In this document: piece after piece, positions 58,164 to 64,000 of the stretch
Layout of the letters: every line of letters begins with the position of its first letter
How positions within the stretch are numbered: position 1 is the stretch's first letter
NCBI GenBank assembly: GCA_021234155.1
Contig: JAJEKV010000004.1
Span: forward strand, 23,409,122 to 23,473,121
Length of the DNA stretch: 64,000 nt
Direction: 5' to 3'
DNA from: Isoetes taiwanensis
Lineage: Eukaryota; Streptophyta; Lycopodiopsida; Isoetales; Isoetaceae
Translations under genes and position numbers: made by a program
Notes under the pieces: generated by a model
Database searches by the model: none
Seen by the model: the letters and a program-made list of their open reading frames with translations, nothing else
What the model was told of the DNA's origin: nothing

Positions 58164-58325
58164 TGGAGCTTATCAGGTTCAGGCTCAGGCTTGATCTAAC
58201 CACTGATATGTGCATGTACTTGCACATTTTGGTGTAAATGTTTTAACAATGGTTAAAACTTGCATATAAGGTCAATAACGAAAATTTTCAAGTCATCAAT
58301 TTTGTAAAATGGTTTTTCAATGCAG

Positions 58326-58714
58326 GTGATAGGTGGACTCCATTAATTGCTGCTGACACGCATGAGGTGGCAAAAGTTTTATTTCAGGCAAAAGGCCCCC
58401 TTGCTGACATGGCATCATATCTGACCGTTGATGCTTGAATTGGAGGGCCAGACTTGATGCCACGTCTGTAGGGGGGCCGAATAAGGAATGAAACTGCTAG
58501 AGTAAAAAATTATACAAACTCAAACTGCTTTTCATATTGCATCAAGACAAGCATCACATGGTTTGTGACAACCCTTCTCCAAGCTGGTGCATCTGCTAGC
58601 ATTCGTGACCAATATGGCATGAGAACCATTGATATTACTGCTAGGAAACATGGCCATATTGATGTTGCCAACATTCTGAAACATTGGAAACAGCACAGAA
58701 AGCACAAGAAATGA
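58326..58714 (+). pseudogene. Ankyrin-repeat gene fragment
   Basis: After an AATGCAG acceptor the frame reads DRWTPLIAADTHEVAKVLFQAK, most of one ankyrin repeat. From about 58575 a second block reads LLQAGASASIRDQYGMRTID then ITARKHGHIDVANILKHW, ending in a basic KQHRKHKK and TGA at 58712-58714. The two blocks are separated by about 170 bp without a continuous frame, so this is either two exons or a broken gene. No start or further repeats were found. Confidence 0.6.
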
Positions 58715-59677
58715 TAAACTACAACCCTGAGGTCATGAAGAATGCCTTCATAGAAGCAATTTTTGCAGCTCGACTGATGGCCAAACATTAAAAATATATA
58801 TACATGAGATTCTCAGATCTACTTTTGCTGCAACACCATACATGTTTTAGCTGCCAACTAACCTCTCACCTCTCAACTGTGTATCTTTGCAATTTCATAT
58901 GCTACAAAATAGGGACACTGTGCGGTTCTGATGGCAAAATACCTTTGACTGCAGACAATGACAGAAACTGAATACAACTTTTCTACATTGAAACAACTTA
59001 GATATAAAATTTGAACCTAATCATTTGAAATATGAAACTGGACAAGAGTTCTTATCTTAACAGTAAACTGGAAATTTCCAGGGGCTTCATGATACACAAT
59101 AGAGGTTTTCTGTTGATTGTATACAAGAGAATTAAGAAAGCTTTTGACTGCCTCAAAATTCACGCTGCAGAAAGTACTTAAACCTCTTTTTTCATGTTAC
59201 CTCATTTATGCCAGTCCCCAAATATCTTTCCAGTACCAAGAATCTTAACATTAACCTGGTCCTCTCAACGACTCTAATTGGCGGAGGATTCTGCAAGAAA
59301 ATCATGGCAACTATTAATACAAAAAACGAAGGCAAATTCTTTGAATTCTTTTGGCCTTAAATACAAATGGATGCAAGCAAGCTTCAGACAATTTTTAGCT
59401 AAATGGTGTAGCATTCATTATGATGTCATTTATGAATGTGCTTGACCAAGAGAACCACATTTCTCATCACATTTGTAGGGAACCCCAAATTAGCAAAAGC
59501 CATGATTTTCTGATTGTAGTAAACTATCAAAATCAGAATTCGTGTCCACAAAAGATCAGAAATTCGTGCCCACAAAAGCTGACTATTTTAAAGAGATATT
59601 CCAGTCGAAATAGCAACACAACATGATAAATGTGCCAAAATATTCTTCGGGAAAGAAACTCTGTTAAGCAGGCAGAG
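58715..59677. other. Upstream region of the extensin gene
   Basis: No gene is recognised over about 960 bp. Close to the gene is a tandem AATTCGTGNCCACAAAAG (about 59536 and 59560) and a TATA-like CTATTTTAAAG at about 59582, roughly 95 bp before the ATG. These could be promoter elements. Confidence 0.4.
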
Positions 59678-60373
59678 ATGGCGCTCAACGTTGTGCTGCT
59701 GCTTGTGATATTAGGGTCGGCTATGGGTGCCAAGGATGGTGGTTCCGGCTTTGCAAACTCGGCTATGGGCGTTGGAGATTCGGCTGCGGAGAAAGGAGCG
59801 CCCACGAATAAAGACGAAGCCTTATTTTCTTTTTCCCAACATTTTCCTAACCCTGTTTTAAAAGGCTCTGAATATGCCTCCCCAAACTATGTGTATGCAT
59901 CACCTTTGCCCCCGCCTCCTTACAAGTACCCCTCGCCCCCGCCTCCGTCACCTTTGCCACCGCCTCCTTACACGTACCCCTCGCCTCCCCCTCCGTCACC
60001 TTTGCCACCGCCTCCTTACAAGTACCCCTCGCCCCCTCCTCCTCCCTCTAAGTATCCCTCACCTTCACCCCCACCTCCAAAGCCTTCGCCACTACCTCCC
60101 TTTAAGTACCCCTCACCACCGCCTCCATACAAGTATCCATCACCCCCTCCTTCGGTACCTTCACCACCACCTTCTTACAAGTATCCCTCCCCACCTCCTC
60201 CTTATAAGTATTCATCACCCCCTCCTCCAACACTATCACCACCAGCCCCTTCACCATCTTATAAGTACCCTTTTCCACCTTCTCATCTTAATCAAACATT
60301 TACATGCCAATGCTCGTGCTCCTCTTCGAAGGACAATATCAGCTTTGTTTCAACATTAGGATTTCATGTTTAA
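59678..60373 (+). CDS. Extensin-like hydroxyproline-rich cell-wall glycoprotein
   Basis: The frame encodes 231 residues. The start at 59678 is chosen over an in-frame ATG at 59630 because it places a hydrophobic signal peptide (MALNVVLLLVILGSAMGA) at the N-terminus. A short acidic/glycine spacer with FSFSQHFPNPVLKG follows. From about residue 68 come roughly 20 SPPPP/YKYPS-type repeats, in which prolines are hydroxylated and arabinosylated and YKY tyrosines can form isodityrosine cross-links in the wall. The last ~30 residues (NQTFTCQCSCSSSKDN.., ending STLGFHV) are cysteine- and serine-rich, unlike an extensin tail. They are encoded by a repeat module shared with the 8-10 kb array, so the original C-terminus seems to have been replaced. 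No introns are needed. Confidence 0.85.
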   Translation: MALNVVLLLVILGSAMGAKDGGSGFANSAMGVGDSAAEKGAPTNKDEALFSFSQHFPNPVLKGSEYASPNYVYASPLPPPPYKYPSPPPPSPLPPPPYTYPSPPPPSPLPPPPYKYPSPPPPPSKYPSPSPPPPKPSPLPPFKYPSPPPPYKYPSPPPSVPSPPPSYKYPSPPPPYKYSSPPPPTLSPPAPSPSYKYPFPPSHLNQTFTCQCSCSSSKDNISFVSTLGFHV

Positions 60374-60662
60374 CCTCTTATGTTACCTTACTGCCATGTT
60401 TAAATGCATATCATCTCATCACCATCAACATACCTCATCACCATCAGCATGTCTCATCACCATCAACATACCTCATCACCATCAGCATGTCTCATCACCA
60501 TCAGCATAGCTATGCTATAATGTTATGATAATATTTATTTTCTTAATATAACATATATATTTATTTATTTATTACAAATTTTTTATTTTCTTTTGAATTA
60601 TAACTTAAAATAATAAAATGCAATTTTTCTTTTATAAAATAATGAAATACAATATACAAATG
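60285..60662 (+). repeat. Dispersed repeat module forming the extensin 3' end
   Basis: It runs from TCTCATCTTAATCAAACATT through the extensin stop, a CTTACTGCCATGTTTAAATG block and five CATCACCATCA(A/G)CAT units (60417-60510) to an AT-rich block (TAATATTTATTTTCTTAATAT..). The same order is found inverted at 8130-8480 and, without the coding part, at 32062-32290 and 13330-13400. Confidence 0.8.
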
Positions 60663-61714
60663 CAACAAAAAATTATCCTAGCAACAGAAAACATTGCTAC
60701 TTGTCTGCACCTTACTGAGCTACACATATATTTATAGACTCACATTTTTGCCAAAGTTTAACATTCTTTCTTTCCCATTGTAAAGCTATTTGAACCTTGT
60801 TCAGCATTACTCTGCTTTGCACCATGATAACTCTTTCGTGGCCTAGTTGTGTCCATAAACACAACAAGAAGTGTTCCAACCCACCAGGACTTCTTGCAAG
60901 CTCGTGATTCTGCTTCTACTTACATCTAGGAAATGACTCATATTAGATTAGAAAACAACTTCTGCTCAAATGTTGCACAAGGTGCAAAACTCATTCATGT
61001 TCATTGATTCCCTTGAACACCTTCCATGCATTTCTACACATCCACACTTTCCATACATATATTTCCTATTAATTAATACGGGATCTACAACCATAATGCC
61101 TATTTGGAATCAAATTCAATAGTCAATATGCTGATTTATGTGCTTATCCTTAAGGAGAGTAGCCAAGAAGAACACAAGTTCTTACTTATTACATATTTTC
61201 CACCTTCATGACCATTTTTGGTGCAATAAAGGTCTTTAAAGTATTATTTTTCGTCATTCTCAACTCCAAGTTTTGAATTAACATCTATTTATTGATTTGC
61301 TTGTTGATTCGATACTTCATTAGTGTTCCATTATCATTGTTCAGATATATTGGAAGGATATTTTGGTGCTTTTGTCAGATTCTCGAAAGCTGTCATTTCT
61401 TACTTCTAGAGTTGAAATGCACAGGTTTAGTTTCCTGTCAATCATGCTTATTAGATTCTTGATCTTACACAAAATATGCACCCAGGCTTACCTTTACTAA
61501 TCTATTTAACAATCTATATCATATCTTTTATACAATGTTTTGGCCATAAGTCATGTTCATTTATCACACCCTGGAAACTCTTTACGAGAATTGGGTTGGC
61601 TTGAACCCATGTCTATTATATGTGACAATTTGTGGTTTTGAAATTAACACGTGGTTCTCTGATATTGTCTAGAGGTTGTATCATAGCAGTTGCTACTTTT
61701 GAAGATAAAGTGGT
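60663..61714. other. No gene recognised
   Basis: About 1 kb of AT-rich DNA between the extensin repeat and the Ty3/gypsy LTR. Nothing is supported. Confidence 0.45.
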
Positions 61715-62193
61715 TGTGTGAAACAGATCTTGGCTGCACCTGAGACACAAGCCGCATCAATCACACCTTTCGCCTCTACCCTCGGAATCCCGAATTTCCC
61801 CACGGTGTTGAGAACCTTCCTAAGGCTTTGTAAGATGCAAGCTATCAGCAATATGATTCAAAAGAGTTTTCTCTGTGGCAAAAACCGTGCCTCTGCTCCA
61901 AATCCTCCAGATTTTTATAGGGCACCAAATGGGCTTGGGATTGGCTTAATGGAAGGCCAACAGGCCGAATTGGTGATTCGAATCACCTCCCAGCTTCCTA
62001 AGCCCGTCCAGAGCCTGATTCGAATGCCCAAAGGGCAGGCCCATTGGCTGCCTGCGCCATAGCCATCCTTCGATGGCTTTTGGTTGACCCATCCAATGGG
62101 TTGTTGCCACCTCATCACTTTTAAAGGGTTTTATTTGCATAGCTAATGGTTTATTTGAATTGTCCCCTCTTATGACCCATAATGTTCATAACA
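61715..62193 (-). mobile_element. Probable 3' LTR of a Ty3/gypsy element
   Basis: On the minus strand a purine run (AAAAGGGGGAGG at about 62195-62208) is followed by TGTTATGAAC, the expected polypurine tract then TG start of a 3' LTR. About 475 bp on, the strand reads GATCTGTTTCACA, a CA end at 61715-61720. Inside, CTATAAAAAT (61911-61920, minus) is a TATA-box candidate. The partner LTR is outside the window, so the boundaries are inferred. Confidence 0.5.
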
Positions 62194-62396
62194 TACCTCC
62201 CCCTTTTAAATCCTTGGTCCCCAAGGATTGTGGGTGTATGTGCATTAGAAAACCCTTTCCTTGGGTCACTCTGTGACCATGGTTTCTTCATCTGTGACCA
62301 TGGTTTCGTAGCTCATAGTTTTTGGACGTCCCTACTTGCTATCCCTGATTCAAGTCCTCAAATTATACTAGATAACTATCCTTCTATTCGACCCTT

Positions 62397-64000
62397 CTAA
62401 TCTTTTCGTGGCCTCCACGGGTTCTGGGTCAGGTACGGATTTTGCTGCACATACTCTTCACTCTGTGATTGACCTCGCCACAAGATCAAGTATTCTGCAA
62501 TATTTCTATTGCGCAGCTTCCGAATGCGGGTGTCTAGAATCGCCTCAGGAGTTACTTTAGAGCTAAGGGCTAGGGGTATTGTCACTGGAGCAATTACATT
62601 GTCCGTGGACAATATTGCTTTCTTGAGTTGGCTTACATGGAATACAGGATGCACTCCTATTCCATCTGGGAGCTCCAACTCATATGCTGTCTCATTGATC
62701 CTTCTTAACACTTTGAAGGGTCCAGCATATCGGGGCGTCAATTTGGGAATCTTTCCCTTGACTAGTGGCTTCAAGGTCCCAACCTTGAGTATCGAGGGGT
62801 AGACTATTCGTAAGAATGATACTCACCTTCCTTGAAGGTTACCTCTCTACGATGTTTGTTGGCATTTACTCTGGCTCGATCTTGAGCCTTCTTTAGGTTG
62901 GCCCTACACTGATATAATATGGCTTGCATATCTTCCAACATATGGATAGCCGCATCAGTTTTCAGGGCTTGGTTAGTCCCAGTATATGACCTTGGGTTTC
63001 TACCCATCATTGCCATAAAGGGGCTCATTTTGGTTCCTGTATGGTATGCGTTGTTGTAAGCGAACTCCACAAAGGGCAAATATTCCTCCCACTTGGACTG
63101 TTTTTCAAACACAAAACTTCTTAACATATCCTCCAGGATCATGTTAATTCGTTCGGTTTGTCCATCAGTTTGAGGGTGGTTTCCACTACTCATACTGAGG
63201 CTTACTCCCAGCCCTCTCATGAAATCCTTCCAAAAGTGCCCTGTGAATTTAGAGTCTCGATCACTCACAATTCTTCGTGGCAGACCAAACATAAGGTACA
63301 TAGTACCACATCAAATCTGGTCAGTTTTGCTAAGTTAAAACTCATTGTTTCCTCGTAGTCCCCAATGGTCAAGTGCACACCAGTCACTCCGTGGCTCTAA
63401 TGCTGAACCTGTTTCCCAGCTTCAGTCTCAATTTCATATGGTGCCACTTGAACCAATTCCATCTTTAGTTCTTGTGCTAAGTCTGCAGAAACGAAATTGT
63501 CAGTACTCCCAGAGTCAACAAGAACAATAACATTTCTATTATTTATTTTTTCAAGTAAACGTATAACTTGCCCGGCAAAGTTATCTTCCTTACTTACTGA
63601 ACTGGGCTCTCCCCGAGCTATGGCGGAGAGTTGCTTGGTTCCCCCTTCAACTTGCTTGGTTGTAGCGGCCATCGCCTTCTTGTCCTTATGGGGTTTTGGG
63701 CAATCCCTGGCCATATGCCTCTTTGCACCGCAATTGTAGCAAGCAAACGGCTTAGTGGACTTCTTCCCGGAAGAGGCACCCCTTTGCCTTTATCATTGCT
63801 TGGAGGATTAACTTGGGCTACTCTGGCCCTTTCATTCGACCCTCCTTGCGTATTTTCAAGTTTTCTTTGCTTCCATTCTTGGAAGCAACGAGCTTTCTTG
63901 CTCTCTTCCTCCCCTTCCTCCCTTGGGGAGCTTGCTAATGTGCGTACTAGGGACACGGCAGACTCAAAATCCCCTGGATTTACCTGCCTAATGTGTGCCC
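62397..64000 (-). pseudogene. Ty3/gypsy polyprotein, RT/RNase H deleted (continues beyond window)
   Basis: From the right edge on the minus strand: a gag end with a zinc-knuckle remnant (MARDCPKPHKDKK, frameshifted near 63715-63780); an aspartic protease (VLVDSGSTDNFVS near 63530); a post-protease stretch (HLTIGDYEETMSFNLAKLT); then, directly, the integrase from MYLMFGLPRRIVSDRDSKFTG at 63301. The integrase core has D in SDRD and E in HPQTDGQTERIN. A C-terminal part (YAGPFKVLRRI, HPVFHVSQLKKA) is followed by a degenerate chromodomain-like tail (YLILWRGQSQSEEY). The reverse transcriptase, RNase H and first integrase catalytic D are missing between about 63301 and 63395. A frameshift lies near 62800. 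The element cannot move on its own. Confidence 0.88.

Noticed and set aside
59874-60359. 161-codon frame overlapping the extensin in another frame
   Set aside because: A shadow of the proline-rich repeat; it has no signal peptide and its composition follows directly from the CCN repeats.
60417-60510. CATCACCATCA(A/G)CAT units considered as a CRISPR-like array
   Set aside because: Units are contiguous short tandems without unique spacers, in a plant nuclear context.

Overview
The window is nuclear DNA from a land plant with a large, transposon-packed genome. The evidence is a spliced plant TIM21 gene with canonical GT..AG introns, an extensin, and relics of PLS-type pentatricopeptide repeat (PPR), phospholipase D and bHLH genes, together with L1-type and other LINEs, hAT and Ty3/gypsy elements. 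Several LINEs (called B, C and D here) are APE-type elements outside the usual seed-plant L1 style. With the decayed PLS-type PPR gene, this makes a fern my best guess, at low confidence. No CRISPR, rRNA, tRNA or bacterial-type operon was seen.

Layout. 1-1.56 kb: nothing recognised. 1.56-19.6 kb: a repeat block. A roughly 4-5 kb segment occurs twice (copy A about 1985-7305, copy B about 11480-15895). Each copy holds an AT-rich repeat carrying a short LINE tail, a long polypyrimidine tract and the 5' part of LINE-B; copy B continues into a decayed full LINE-B ending near 18990. Between them lies an array of three roughly 1.7-2.1 kb units containing scrambled pieces of an extensin gene. Two foldback elements of one family (1560-1985, 19173-19617) bracket the block. 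19.87-21.72 kb: a 5'-truncated L1-type LINE fragment. 23.5-25.0 kb: the one clearly intact housekeeping gene, TIM21, in seven exons. 27.3-31.35 kb: a decayed hAT transposase gene abutting a minus-strand LINE-C fragment. 32.7-42.4 kb: LINE-E, an almost intact L1-type element flanked by a 17-bp target-site duplication, with a LINE-D fragment nested in its 5' region.

42.98-50.52 kb: the most unusual segment. Clusters of near-palindromic motifs with similar inverted ends flank a phospholipase D exon fragment, an unrecognised plus-strand gene and a multi-exon minus-strand gene whose core looks transposase-like (conserved D residues, a CPFC zinc-type motif, an LH..RIVDKL helix). I propose that this is one large DNA transposon with a captured host exon, later invaded by a 1.2 kb GC-rich repeat. 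51.1-53.2 kb: a PPR pseudogene split by a second kind of foldback element. 54.3-55.6 kb: minisatellites and a 40-bp-arm hairpin. 57.8-58.7 kb: a bHLH retropseudogene and an ankyrin fragment. 59.68-60.37 kb: an intact extensin-like gene whose last ~30 codons and 3' flank are the same repeat module found in the 7-12 kb array. 61.7-64 kb: the 3' part of a minus-strand Ty3/gypsy element that has lost its reverse transcriptase and RNase H.

The genes do not form a pathway. Apart from TIM21 (mitochondrial protein import) and the extensin (cell wall), the content is mobile DNA and gene relics. The main stories are gene-fragment capture, nested insertion and local amplification.
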